Of a DNA stretch of 64,000 nt, positions 1 through 7,860 are shown in pieces. A model generated the notes under the pieces. That model searched no databases and was not told where the DNA came from. It worked only from the letters and a program-made list of their open reading frames with translations. The position numbers and the translations under genes were made by a program. The stretch lies in the NCBI GenBank assembly GCA_965203795.1, contig OZ241915.1, positions 1,860,001 to 1,924,000 of the forward strand, written 5' to 3'. The stretch is from CBDBBY01 sp965203795 (GTDB lineage Bacteria; Pseudomonadota; Alphaproteobacteria; Rhodobacterales; Rhodobacteraceae). Numbering within the stretch: the first letter of the stretch is position 1; the number at the start of each line of letters is the position of its first letter.

Positions 1-220
1 GCGCGTTCGCGACCGGCCTGTCCCAGCTTTCCAGCAGGACGCGGCCTTCGGGCGCGTCGTGGGCCTGCCCGCCGGACAGGCGAAAAATCATTGCTTGGCG
101 GTTACTTGCCGAGACCATAGCGCGGTGAACAGCCGCTCGAGAACGCCCCTTTGGAACCGGCGGCGGAACCGGCAGATAAGGATGGAGTTTGGTGCATTGT
201 TTCGCCGCGATCTGTTTCAT
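1..220 (-). pseudogene. IS5-family transposase, internally deleted
   Basis: The minus-strand frame opens at 220 with MKQIAAKQCTKLHPYLPVPP, the usual amino end of this transposase group. After about 35 residues it jumps to a segment normally found in the catalytic half (AMIFRLSGGQAHDAPEGR, then LLESWDRPVANA). The intervening part, including the first catalytic aspartate region, is missing although the frame stays open. It runs off the left edge. What is seen is an in-frame deletion derivative; loss of activity is inferred. Confidence 0.7.
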
Positions 221-302
221 GATTGCGCACCGCTCGATTTTTATCTCATTTTTAACAAGCGCTTAAGCACAGAACCAAGCAAAATCCTAGCGTTAACAGG
301 CC
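1..302 (-). mobile_element. IS5-family element, left end, runs off window
   Basis: The element begins at position 302 with the 14-base end GGCCTGTTAACGCT (read on the minus strand) and continues leftward past position 1. The same 14 bases, in the opposite orientation, close the second IS5-family remnant at 2573-2586, which supports this being the terminal inverted repeat. Inside lies a transposase frame with an internal deletion. The copy is therefore non-autonomous as seen, but its far end is outside the window. Confidence 0.75.
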
Positions 303-402
303 GTAATTCAGGCCAGCGTAACCGGGAATTGCCGCTGCCGGGCAGGAAGTTGTAGAGGAGGTCGGCGAGGTCCTCGACGCATTGCCCTTCCATCAGGTTC
401 AT
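241..402 (-). pseudogene. 5' fragment of an unidentified gene cut by the IS5-family element
   Basis: A well-placed start at 402 follows a GAGGGG ribosome binding site. It encodes MNLMEGQCVEDLADLLYNFL followed by PGSGNSR, which reads like a real protein amino end rather than chance. At about 303 the frame enters the IS end and stops at 241, giving only 53 codons. The gene lies just downstream of abiEii on the same strand, so it may have been a third accessory gene of that locus. I do not recognise the family with confidence. Confidence 0.5.
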
Positions 403-471
403 GACAGTCCCCTCAATCCCAAAGCATCGAAAGGAGCAATTCGTTTAAAACGTTGAACAGTTTTCTGCCGT

Positions 472-1335
472 TCACCAGTCAAGCCCCAATCTTAGCTTCG
501 CTTTCCGCGTCTTGGCCCAAGGCTTCCCGGGCAGCTCATGGATAAGCTTTTCGAAAACGGCTCTTATAGCGGTCGCGGTCGCATCGCCGGTCAACTGCTG
601 GGCCGCGTCAGCCGAAAGCAACGGGCGCATATCCATCAACAGATCCCCCTTCGCGAATTTCGCGAGCATGCGCTGTTCCGCCTGCGCCCGGCATATTCGT
701 TCATCTCCGTCGGCCAGGTATTGTGCGAACAGTTCAACGACTCGACCGCAATCGAGATCAGCGAAAACCTCGAGGCCGCGGCTCAGATCGTAAAGGTCTC
801 TACCCTTGTTCCTCTGCAAAAGCGCCCGAAACTTGGTTGCCAGCATCTCCTCATTTGAGAATGTCGGGATCGTTGCCACACCTGTGAACCAAGAATTTTC
901 GACGGTAAACGGTGCCATCAGTATTTGATCATAGGCCTGGATTTCGCGGGTATTGATTTCCAGCTTGAGGCGGATGGGGTTCTCGCCACCGTCCTCTGCC
1001 GGAACCCGAAAGCGGAACTTGGGCGCGACTTGGCTCTGATCGAAGCGCGCGGGGCCGAGCCACGGCTCTAGAAGCTCTCGCAATCGATCGAGTATCGGGC
1101 CAATCCCGCCGGATGAGGTGCGTACGAGATCAATATCCTCGGAATAGCGGAACGGCTCCGGAAAGTGCAGTTTATTGAGAGCCGTTCCTCCCCGGAACCG
1201 CAGCTCCTTCGTCAAGAACGGGTCGGAGAATATATCAACGAGAGCCCGAGAAATGATCAGGTCCTGTTCGACCTGCCTTTGCTCAGCCCACGGGGCCATA
1301 TAACTCCATTCGACAATGTTCTGGCTTGGGATCAT
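472..1335 (-). CDS. abiEii: AbiEii-type nucleotidyltransferase toxin (type IV TA)
   Basis: This is the toxin of an AbiE system, a nucleotidyltransferase-like protein that halts growth and is linked to abortive phage infection. The family signature is visible: GGTALNK at residues 49-55 and RYSEDIDL at 63-70 (the acidic metal-binding pair), KLEINTRE at about 124-131, and the late motif RNKGRDLYDL at 175-184. At 287 residues it has the normal length. The start overlaps the end of abiEi by four bases (ATGA), so the pair is translationally coupled with the antitoxin first, the usual AbiE order. It looks intact. RNA substrates of AbiEii proteins differ and cannot be read from sequence. Confidence 0.9.
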   Translation of the reverse strand: MIPSQNIVEWSYMAPWAEQRQVEQDLIISRALVDIFSDPFLTKELRFRGGTALNKLHFPEPFRYSEDIDLVRTSSGGIGPILDRLRELLEPWLGPARFDQSQVAPKFRFRVPAEDGGENPIRLKLEINTREIQAYDQILMAPFTVENSWFTGVATIPTFSNEEMLATKFRALLQRNKGRDLYDLSRGLEVFADLDCGRVVELFAQYLADGDERICRAQAEQRMLAKFAKGDLLMDMRPLLSADAAQQLTGDATATAIRAVFEKLIHELPGKPWAKTRKAKLRLGLDW

Positions 1336-2159
1336 TCATCGACCTCCGGAAGCCGGCGTACGACAACATGCCACCTGTTATCGCGTTCGATCAGTACCGG
1401 TGCAAAGAGCGGGTCTCTTGCCTCACTCCTATCCAGTTCGACCCATGGCGGCTTTCCGCGCGTGAACAGCATTTTGTGCATTTTTTGAGTCATGCTCCGC
1501 CTGTCGAGGATGTCCAGAAGGTAGCCCAAACGCTGGACGACCGATCTCTCAAACTGTGTTGACAGGAGTGCGAGCTGGTCGGCGTCAATCTTTGAGCCTA
1601 GATCGGCGAGGACGGTCGCGACGTTGTCGATTCCAGCCGACGCCTTTGTGTAACGAACGAGGTCGAGCGCAGTCAGTGCGGGAGAGGATATTCGCATCTT
1701 TCCGGTGTCAGTCTTGAAATCGTCGATCCCGTCGATGACTCCAGCCATCTCCTTGCGATAGTAGAAAACGATGAGGCTGCGTCCGGTGCGGATCTTGGAA
1801 ATGCGTTTTCCGGTGACGACTTGGAATTCCATCACCGCCTGATGGCTCGCGCCATGCAGCTCCGCGGCTTTCAGCAGACCAACATAGTAGTGTTGCTGCT
1901 CGCGAGTCATGAGTGCGTCTACATACCAGGACGGCGGTGGCGCCCCCCGGGACGCAAATTGTGGGGGGACAGCAACATAGAAGCCTTTCCGTGGACTGAT
2001 CAGGCTCCCTCGCTTCTGAAGACGCTGAGCGGCATCCAGGAAGGCTCCTCGGTTGGTGCCGAGGGCAACAACTGCCTCATCGGCATCGAAAGCGATCCGC
2101 CCCTTCGATTGAAGCCCGGTCACATAGTCAGCGAGAGATACACGATTTCCACGATTCAT
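1332..2159 (-). CDS. abiEi: AbiEi-type antitoxin / autoregulator (type IV TA)
   Basis: This is the partner and transcriptional repressor of the downstream toxin. The amino half should be a winged helix (residues about 1-80, with LQKRGSLISPRKGFYVAVPP in the wing region). The rest is the AbiEi carboxy-terminal domain, with YYVGLLKAAELHGASHQAVM and ALTALDLVRY as recognisable stretches. I chose ATG at 2159 over the in-frame ATG at 2174 because the latter lies inside the palindromic operator and would have no ribosome binding site. Type IV antitoxins act by countering the toxin's effect rather than necessarily binding it, and by negative autoregulation at promoter inverted repeats. Confidence 0.88.
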   Translation of the reverse strand: MNRGNRVSLADYVTGLQSKGRIAFDADEAVVALGTNRGAFLDAAQRLQKRGSLISPRKGFYVAVPPQFASRGAPPPSWYVDALMTREQQHYYVGLLKAAELHGASHQAVMEFQVVTGKRISKIRTGRSLIVFYYRKEMAGVIDGIDDFKTDTGKMRISSPALTALDLVRYTKASAGIDNVATVLADLGSKIDADQLALLSTQFERSVVQRLGYLLDILDRRSMTQKMHKMLFTRGKPPWVELDRSEARDPLFAPVLIERDNRWHVVVRRLPEVDE

Positions 2160-2167
2160 GTTACTAG

Positions 2168-2215
2168 TCCGCATTATTCGCGGATTAACCTACATGATTT
2201 TTATCATGGAGACAA
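2168..2215 (-). promoter_or_regulatory. abiE promoter with two inverted repeats (candidate AbiEi operator)
   Basis: Read on the minus strand, a TTGTCT -35 (2210-2215) and a weak TAGGTT -10 (2187-2192) are separated by 17 bases. The spacer holds the inverted repeat ATGAT-aaaa-ATCAT (2194-2207). Just after the -10 lies the 17-base repeat TCCGC-gaataat-GCGGA (2168-2184). Placement over the spacer and the likely transcription start fits repression by the antitoxin, as known for AbiEi proteins. The promoter call is by eye. Confidence 0.6.
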
Positions 2216-2289
2216 ACTGTGAAGACAGATTCCCATATCTCGCGGACTTACCGACATGAAATGCGCATGGGACAGCCATCAAATCCGCT

Positions 2290-2586
2290 GGGACGAGCCG
2301 GTTGCGAACGCGCCGCTGGGGGATGGCCCACGCCTACGAGGGCGACGAGACCCGCGGCCTCGTGGAGACCTTGGGGATGATGCCGATCTTGCCGCCGAAA
2401 GCGAACCGGAAAGTCAAATGGGATTGCGATCGCGAACTCTACAAGCTTCGGAACGACGTCGAGCGGCTGTTCCGCCGGATCAAGGGCTACCGGCGCATCT
2501 TCACCAAGTACGAAAAGCTCGATGTGATGCACGCCGCTTTCCTTTGCTTCGCCCCCATCGTCGAAATCATCAAGCGTTAACAGGCC
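2290..2586 (+). pseudogene. IS5-family transposase, 3' remnant with IS right end
   Basis: The carboxy-terminal part of an IS5-family transposase is preserved: AYEGDETRGLVETLGMM, then RELYKLRNDVERLFRRIKGY with the catalytic glutamate segment, then YEKLDVMHAAFLCFAPIVEI to the stop at 2580. The first residues (WDEPVANAPL) are in another frame, so a frameshift lies at about 2320. The sequence ends with the inverted repeat at 2573-2586. The 5' half is absent. It belongs to the same element type as the fragment at the left edge of the window but in the opposite orientation. Confidence 0.8.
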
Positions 2587-2901
2587 CTAGCCGCTCTGAT
2601 TCTGGAGCGATGCCTGCGTTCGCAGGCCGAAGACGCAGGCTCAGCATCCGCGTTTTCCGCTCGTCGCAAGACATGCTGATCCTACCCCGATTGGCGATAT
2701 TGCCGATCCGTTTCGCTTGCAAATCAATCATGAGTTCCCGTCCTTGCCGGCGTGAACTGCCCGCTCATCGGGACGGCCAACTCCATCAACGCAATCGCGC
2801 CGAGCGGATCATGATCGGGTTCTGATATCTCAAGCGCTCTGCCTGCCGCCGCGGGCCGCGCAAGCGTTTTCGCGCTCGGAACGGCAAGGGGACCTGCGAG
2901 G
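2587..2901. other. Non-coding stretch between IS remnant and repeat
   Basis: No frame here has a plausible start, ribosome binding site or family resemblance on either strand. It is probably decayed accessory DNA. Confidence 0.5.
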
Positions 2902-3097
2902 GCGCATCCCGTTTTCGGGGAGCGGCGGGCATGTTCCGAGGGCTCGGGCGTCGGCCGCGCCCGGCGTCCCGGGGGTGCAAACGTGCCTTCAAGGTTCATT
3001 GCGGACCGGTTCCGCCGAGGCTGTCGACGACCTGCGAACGGCGGGTGCCGCGCATCCGAACGCGAGCAGCAGGTTCACCCCGAAAAACGGGATGCAT
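2902..3097. repeat. MITE-like element, related to ISKra4-type ends
   Basis: A segment of about 196 bases is bounded by inverted repeats: GCATCCCGTTTTCGGGG at 2904-2920 and its near-complement CCCCGAAAAACGGGATGC at 3078-3095. Its right interior (about 2970-3070, with GGTGCAAACG and CGACCTGCGAACGGCGGG) matches, in inverted orientation, the sequence just upstream of the ISKra4-type transposase start at about 37675-37790. Its left 66 bases recur inverted at 53979-54046. It encodes nothing and looks like an internally deleted derivative of an IS. The link to the ISKra4 family is inferred from those matches. Confidence 0.65.
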
Positions 3098-3321
3098 GCC
3101 GCGTCTCAGGAATCGTCATTGTACCAAGGGATTTCCGCGCCAGCCGAATCCCGCCATTATGGCGGCTGGCAAAGATGGGGAATGATTCGTCGCCGCGGAA
3201 CCCCGAGAGTTCCGGTGGGCACGAAGCTTCGGCGGATCTCGGCCTCCGTCCGAGGGAGGTCTATCCGGAGATCGAATGGCGCTCACCAAGCCCGGCGCAG
3301 AGCGCAATTCCGGAGCAGGAC

Positions 3322-4707
3322 ATGGCCAACGAGCACGGCATCCCGCCGCTTACCCAGAACGAATTCAGCGGCCGCATCGGCGTCGCCCGCGCGGAAATCA
3401 ATCCGCCCGAAGGAATGTTCGCGCGCACATGGGGCTCGGCGACCCACGACATCGCGGACGGCTTGCATCGCCCGCTCTACGCCACGTGCCTTTCCGTCGC
3501 GCCAGCCCGCGGCGGAGCGCCGGCTCTGCTGCTTTCGCTCGACCTCATGGTCTGGCTGTCCAAGGCCGACGAAGAAGGAATCCGCTGTCCTCTTGAGGCG
3601 GAATTCGCGGAGGCACCGGGCTCGTTCATCCTGCATCTCTCGCACAGCCACGGAGCGCCCTTTACCGACCCCGCCCGTGCTTCCGCGCCCGGCGGGCATC
3701 TGATCCGGCCGTACCGCCAAAAACTGCTCGCGGCATGCCGGGAGGCCATCGGCCAAGCAATCGCCTCCATGTCGCCGGCCACGTTGAGCTGGGCGAAGGG
3801 CCGCTGCGGACTCGCTTACGATCGCGATCTGGAGCTTCCGCGCACGGGGGAAGTCGTCTGCGGCCTCAACCCCCGCAGGGAGGCCGACGACACGCTGGTC
3901 GCGGGCCGCGTGACCGATCAGGCCGGCCGCGTTCTCGCCACTCTGGTCAACTACGCCGCCCATCCGACTTCGCTGGGCGGCGGGAACCGGCTTGTGTCGC
4001 CCGACTATATCGGCGCGATGCGCGACCTGGTGGAGCGCGAGACCGGAAACGCCGTCTGCGTGTTCCTGCACGGCGCGGACGGCGACCTCACGCCCCGGCG
4101 CAGTTTCGAGGACGATGCGTCGGCCGCCGACCAGAACGGGCGGGAGCTGGGATACGCCGCGCTCTCCGTCATTGCCGGGATGTTCCCGCCCGGGCACCGG
4201 TTGGGCTTTGCCGGGCGGGAGGAATCGGGCGCGACGCTCGGGCGGTGGGGCTTTGAGCGCTGCGCCCCGGACGGCATGATCGCCGTGAAGCGCGACACGA
4301 TAAGGCTGGCGCTAGCGGATCAGCCCTCAGTAGCCGAGTGCAAAGAGGCTATTGCGAATGCCGCTGACGGATTCGAACGCGAACGCGCCGAGCGCAGACT
4401 CGCGATTCGGGAAAAGCTCGGCGATGGCGACGGCTACGATCTGCCGATTTATGTCTGGCGGCTGGGACGATCCGTTCTGGTCGGCGCGCCGATCGAATTC
4501 TACAGCGACGTCCAGGTTGCGCTTCGAAAGCGCTTTCCCGACATCACGGTGGCGGTGCTCGACGTCTGCAACGGGTTCCTGAACTACCTTCCGCGGGCGG
4601 CGGACTACGACCGCGACACCTATCCCGTGCGGATCGCTCTCTTCGCCCGCGGCAGCATGGAGCGGGCCCGCGACAAGGCCGCCGACATGATCGCGGAACT
4701 GTTCTGA
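3322..4707 (+). CDS. Neutral/alkaline ceramidase-like hydrolase
   Basis: The 461-residue protein resembles the amino-terminal catalytic domain of neutral ceramidases (amide hydrolases using a zinc site). FILHLSHSHGAPFTDP (about residues 98-113) matches the conserved HxHxGP-type metal motif, and VNYAAHPTSLGG matches a second His-containing block. The motif that carries the nucleophilic serine in characterised ceramidases (GDxSPN) reads GDLTP here, with Thr257 at the serine position. No signal peptide is evident, so a cytoplasmic protein acting on a small substrate is likely. I chose ATG 3322, preceded by CGGAGCAGG; the open frame extends upstream to 2983 but that part overlaps the repeat. It converges on the sugar ABC operon, with which it may share a substrate. 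Confidence 0.75.
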   Translation: MANEHGIPPLTQNEFSGRIGVARAEINPPEGMFARTWGSATHDIADGLHRPLYATCLSVAPARGGAPALLLSLDLMVWLSKADEEGIRCPLEAEFAEAPGSFILHLSHSHGAPFTDPARASAPGGHLIRPYRQKLLAACREAIGQAIASMSPATLSWAKGRCGLAYDRDLELPRTGEVVCGLNPRREADDTLVAGRVTDQAGRVLATLVNYAAHPTSLGGGNRLVSPDYIGAMRDLVERETGNAVCVFLHGADGDLTPRRSFEDDASAADQNGRELGYAALSVIAGMFPPGHRLGFAGREESGATLGRWGFERCAPDGMIAVKRDTIRLALADQPSVAECKEAIANAADGFERERAERRLAIREKLGDGDGYDLPIYVWRLGRSVLVGAPIEFYSDVQVALRKRFPDITVAVLDVCNGFLNYLPRAADYDRDTYPVRIALFARGSMERARDKAADMIAELF

Positions 4708-4833
4708 CGGCTCCGGTCGAGGACCGGATTCGCTTTCCCGGCCCAACGGTCGCGGCAACGTTCAACCAAGCCTGTCCATCCGCCGGTCGCTGCCTGACGC
4801 AACCCTCGATTCGCCGCCAGGCGCGGAAATCCG

Positions 4834-4857
4834 CGCCCGCTACGTGCCGCGCGGGCG
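4834..4857 (-). terminator. GC-rich hairpin between convergent genes
   Basis: A seven-base stem (CGCCCGC with GCGGGCG) and a ten-base loop abut the stop codon of the epimerase gene. There is no U-tract, so it may be an RNA-stabilising 3' hairpin rather than an intrinsic terminator. Confidence 0.35.
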
Positions 4858-5844
4858 TTACTTGCTTTCCACCGCGTCCGCTATGATCCGGAGGATGTCG
4901 CGTTCCGGCTTGTAGCCGAGAATCGATCGCGCCTTGGAGATGTCGTGGGCGATTCGGATCGGAGGGCCCGGTATGCGCACTTCGACGTAAGGAAGCCCGG
5001 TCGCTTCATGAAGGGCGTCGACGGCCGTCCGGTAGGAAAACGGCGACGGGCCGCTCAGATTGAATACCTGGCCGACGGCCGACGGATGCTCGAGCATCAG
5101 GTCGATGCCGGCCACCAAATCCTTCACGTCGCACATGTGGAACTCGTAAGGAACGCCGTCCTCGTCGCATGCGAGAAGCAGCGTCGATTCCGGATCCGTT
5201 TGGCAGGACGAATCGAGCGCCGCGACGGCATCAGGCCTTCCCAGCGCCCCGAACAGCCCCTTCATCGGCGAGACGAACAGGAAGCGGCCGGACCAGCCGT
5301 CCGGCCTCAGGATCTCTTCCGAACGGGCCGTAAGGGCGAAACGGGCGACGGTCGCCGGAATTCCCCGGGCGCGCTGGTAATAGAACGCAAACCGCTCGTT
5401 CGTTTCCTTGGTCAAGCCGTAAAAACTGTAGGGGTTTCGAGGGTGCGGCTCGTCGATCGGGACGTAGTCGGCCTTCAACGACGGATATACTTCGTCGCTG
5501 CTCGCCAGAAAGAAGCGCTCAAGCCCGACCTTCTTTCGCGCGGCCGCGTCCAGCAGATTGAATGTCCCTTCGATGTTCTGCTCGAACAGGCTCTTGTCGG
5601 CGCCTTCGTCCCAAAGCATTGCGCCGGCGAGATGGGCGATTCGACGCACGCCATCCACCGCTGCCCCGACGGCGTCCCGATCCGTCAACGAGCCGTCGAC
5701 GATTTCCACGCCTTCGGATTCCAGCGGCTCGCGGCCGGGGTCGCCCGGCATCACCAACGCCCGGACATGTTCGCCTTTGGTTTGGCGCAGGGCCACCAGC
5801 TCCCGGCCCACCCTTCCGGTCGCCCCTGTGATCAAGATGGTCAT
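4858..5844 (-). CDS. NAD-dependent epimerase/dehydratase (extended SDR)
   Basis: This extended short-chain dehydrogenase has a Rossmann start TILITGATGRVG (residues 2-13), the serine region FFLASSDEVY (111-120) and the catalytic pair Y142-x3-K146 in YGLTK. At 328 residues it is of normal length for sugar-nucleotide or free-sugar epimerase/dehydrogenases. It is the last gene of the ABC operon, and its start overlaps the ATPase gene by four bases. The context suggests oxidation or epimerisation of the imported sugar or sugar acid. Exact substrate is unknown. Confidence 0.88.
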   Translation of the reverse strand: MTILITGATGRVGRELVALRQTKGEHVRALVMPGDPGREPLESEGVEIVDGSLTDRDAVGAAVDGVRRIAHLAGAMLWDEGADKSLFEQNIEGTFNLLDAAARKKVGLERFFLASSDEVYPSLKADYVPIDEPHPRNPYSFYGLTKETNERFAFYYQRARGIPATVARFALTARSEEILRPDGWSGRFLFVSPMKGLFGALGRPDAVAALDSSCQTDPESTLLLACDEDGVPYEFHMCDVKDLVAGIDLMLEHPSAVGQVFNLSGPSPFSYRTAVDALHEATGLPYVEVRIPGPPIRIAHDISKARSILGYKPERDILRIIADAVESK

Positions 5845-6980
5845 GTTGGCTGCTCCTTTTGGATTCCCCCATGCGCCGAGCCGCCCGGCACGGAAATCGC
5901 TTCGCCGGTGCGGCGGCTGAAGAAGCGCAGCTTCGCCGGATCGACGGAAAACCCCATCCGATCCCCCGGCCGGACCCGTTCAGCGTCGGCCGGCGCAAGC
6001 CGGACAATGAACTGCGATGATCCGTCGGAGACTGTGACAAGGGATTCGTGGCCGAGCTCCTCGACCGCGGCGGCCGTGCCGTAAATTCCTTCTCCGGGAT
6101 CGCCGCCGATGATTTCGGTGTCCTCCGGCCTGAAGCCGACCAGAAACCCGTCTCCCTCCGATGCGAGCGCATTCGCCTCGGCATCCGGGCATGCGACATT
6201 CATGCCCTCGCATTTCAGCGCCTTCGCGGATCCCGAGCCCTCAAGGCGGCACTCGAGCAGATTCATCGGCGGCGTGCCGATGAACTGCGCGACAAAGGCG
6301 TTGGCCGGGTGGCGGTAGAGCTCCCGAGGCGAATCGATCTGCTGGATTTTGCCGTCGTTCATTACGACGATCCGTTTGCCCATCGTCATAGCTTCGGTCT
6401 GATCGTGGGTGACGTAGATCGTCGTAACGCCGAATTTGCGCTGCAGCCTCGTGATTTCCGAGCGCGTCTGCACGCGGAGCTTCGCGTCGAGGTTGCTGAG
6501 CGGCTCGTCCATAAGGAACAGCTCGGGCTCGCGGATGATGGCCCGCCCGAGAGCGACCCGTTGGCGCTGGCCTCCGGAAAGCTGGCCCGGCTTTCGATCA
6601 AGCAGCCGCGTCAGGTCGAGCGATTCGGCAACGCCCCGCACCTTGAGATCGATCTCGGCCTTCGGCAGCCTTCGCAGCCGCAGCGTGTAGGACAGATTCC
6701 GGTGCACATTCATGTTCGGGTAAAGCGCGTAGCTCTGGAAAACCATCGCCACGTCCCGGTCGCGGGGCGAAACGCGGTTCACGAGCCGGTCGCCGATCCA
6801 GATGTCGCCCTCGGTCGCATGCTCCAGCCCTGCGATCATGCGCAGCGTCGTGGATTTCCCGCATCCGGACGGGCCGACGAGAACCATGAACTCGCCCTCG
6901 TCGACGCTGAGGTTGATGCCATCGACCGCCAGATGGTCGGGATAGCGCTTGGACACGTTCACAAGTCGAGCGGTGGCCAT
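5841..6980 (-). CDS. Sugar ABC transporter ATP-binding protein (MalK/UgpC type)
   Basis: This ATPase energises uptake by the two permeases encoded upstream. Walker A is GPSGCGKST (residues 36-44). The signature LSGGQRQRVALGRAI and Walker B ELFLMDEPLSNLDAKLR follow, then the switch histidine in VTHDQTEAMTMG. After about residue 235 comes a TOBE-type regulatory domain (VGFRPEDTEII), which marks the CUT1/MalK group. The length of 379 is typical. It is fourth in an operon reading binding protein, permease, permease, ATPase, epimerase. Confidence 0.93.
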   Translation of the reverse strand: MATARLVNVSKRYPDHLAVDGINLSVDEGEFMVLVGPSGCGKSTTLRMIAGLEHATEGDIWIGDRLVNRVSPRDRDVAMVFQSYALYPNMNVHRNLSYTLRLRRLPKAEIDLKVRGVAESLDLTRLLDRKPGQLSGGQRQRVALGRAIIREPELFLMDEPLSNLDAKLRVQTRSEITRLQRKFGVTTIYVTHDQTEAMTMGKRIVVMNDGKIQQIDSPRELYRHPANAFVAQFIGTPPMNLLECRLEGSGSAKALKCEGMNVACPDAEANALASEGDGFLVGFRPEDTEIIGGDPGEGIYGTAAAVEELGHESLVTVSDGSSQFIVRLAPADAERVRPGDRMGFSVDPAKLRFFSRRTGEAISVPGGSAHGGIQKEQPT

Positions 6981-6987
6981 GATTGCC

Positions 6988-7860
6988 CTACCCCTTTATC
7001 CCGCCGGCCGTCAGCCCGCGGACCAGATAGCGCTGCAGCGCGAGGAAGATGGCCGCCGCAGGAAGCGTAATGATCGTGGCGGCGGCCATGACCTGGTCCC
7101 AAGGGGTGACGAATTCCCCCGAAAACGACGCCAGGCCGAGAGAGACCGTCCAGTTCTCCGGCTGCCTGATGAACATGCGCGCGAACAGGAACTCGTCCCA
7201 CGAGATAATGAAGCAGAACAGGAATGTCGAAGCGACGCCGGGGAGCGACAGCGGCAGCGTGACCCGGAAGATCGTCTGGATCCGCGACGCGCCGTCAATG
7301 AGCGAAGCCTCCTCGAGCTCTATCGGAATGGCGTCGAAGAACGCCTTAAGAAGCGCGGCGGCCACCGGGATGAGAAACGCGAGATAGGCGATCGATAGCC
7401 CGAAAAGGCTGTTCAGAAGGCCGAGCCGCGAAAAGAACACGTACATCGGAAGCGCAAGCAGGATCGCCGGCAGCATCTGGGTCATCAGGAGCGCCACCAT
7501 GGACGAGCCGCGGCCCGGGAACCGGAATCGAGACAGCACGTACGCGGTCATCGCGCCGACCAGCGAGGCGACGAATGCGGTCATCACCGAAACGACCGTC
7601 GAATTCCAGATCCAGAGCGCGAGGTCGCTGTCCTGGAACAGCGTCAGATAAGGCGAGAACACGGAATCGGCGCTCGGAAGCAGCTTCGGCGGGAACTCGA
7701 AGATCTCGGGACCCGGCCGGATGGACGTAACGAACATCCAGTAGAACGGAAACACGCCGAGAAAGCAGAGCAGGATGATCGTGGCTCCTGCGGCCACGCG
7801 CGACGCGGCGGCCGAGATGCGCGGCACGAGATCCGGCGCGCCCGCCGCCGCTTCACTCAC
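6988..7860 (-). CDS. Sugar ABC transporter permease (MalG type)
   Basis: This inner-membrane permease has 290 residues and about six hydrophobic segments. The first is IILLCFLGVFPFYWMFVTSI (about 29-48). The EAA loop reads ELEEASLIDGASRIQTIFRV, the site that docks on the ATPase. The motif arrangement and carboxy end (RYLVRGLTAGGIKG) are those of the MalG/CUT1 subfamily. It overlaps the preceding permease gene by eight bases and is followed by the ATPase gene after seven bases. Confidence 0.92.
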   Translation of the reverse strand: MSEAAAGAPDLVPRISAAASRVAAGATIILLCFLGVFPFYWMFVTSIRPGPEIFEFPPKLLPSADSVFSPYLTLFQDSDLALWIWNSTVVSVMTAFVASLVGAMTAYVLSRFRFPGRGSSMVALLMTQMLPAILLALPMYVFFSRLGLLNSLFGLSIAYLAFLIPVAAALLKAFFDAIPIELEEASLIDGASRIQTIFRVTLPLSLPGVASTFLFCFIISWDEFLFARMFIRQPENWTVSLGLASFSGEFVTPWDQVMAAATIITLPAAAIFLALQRYLVRGLTAGGIKG

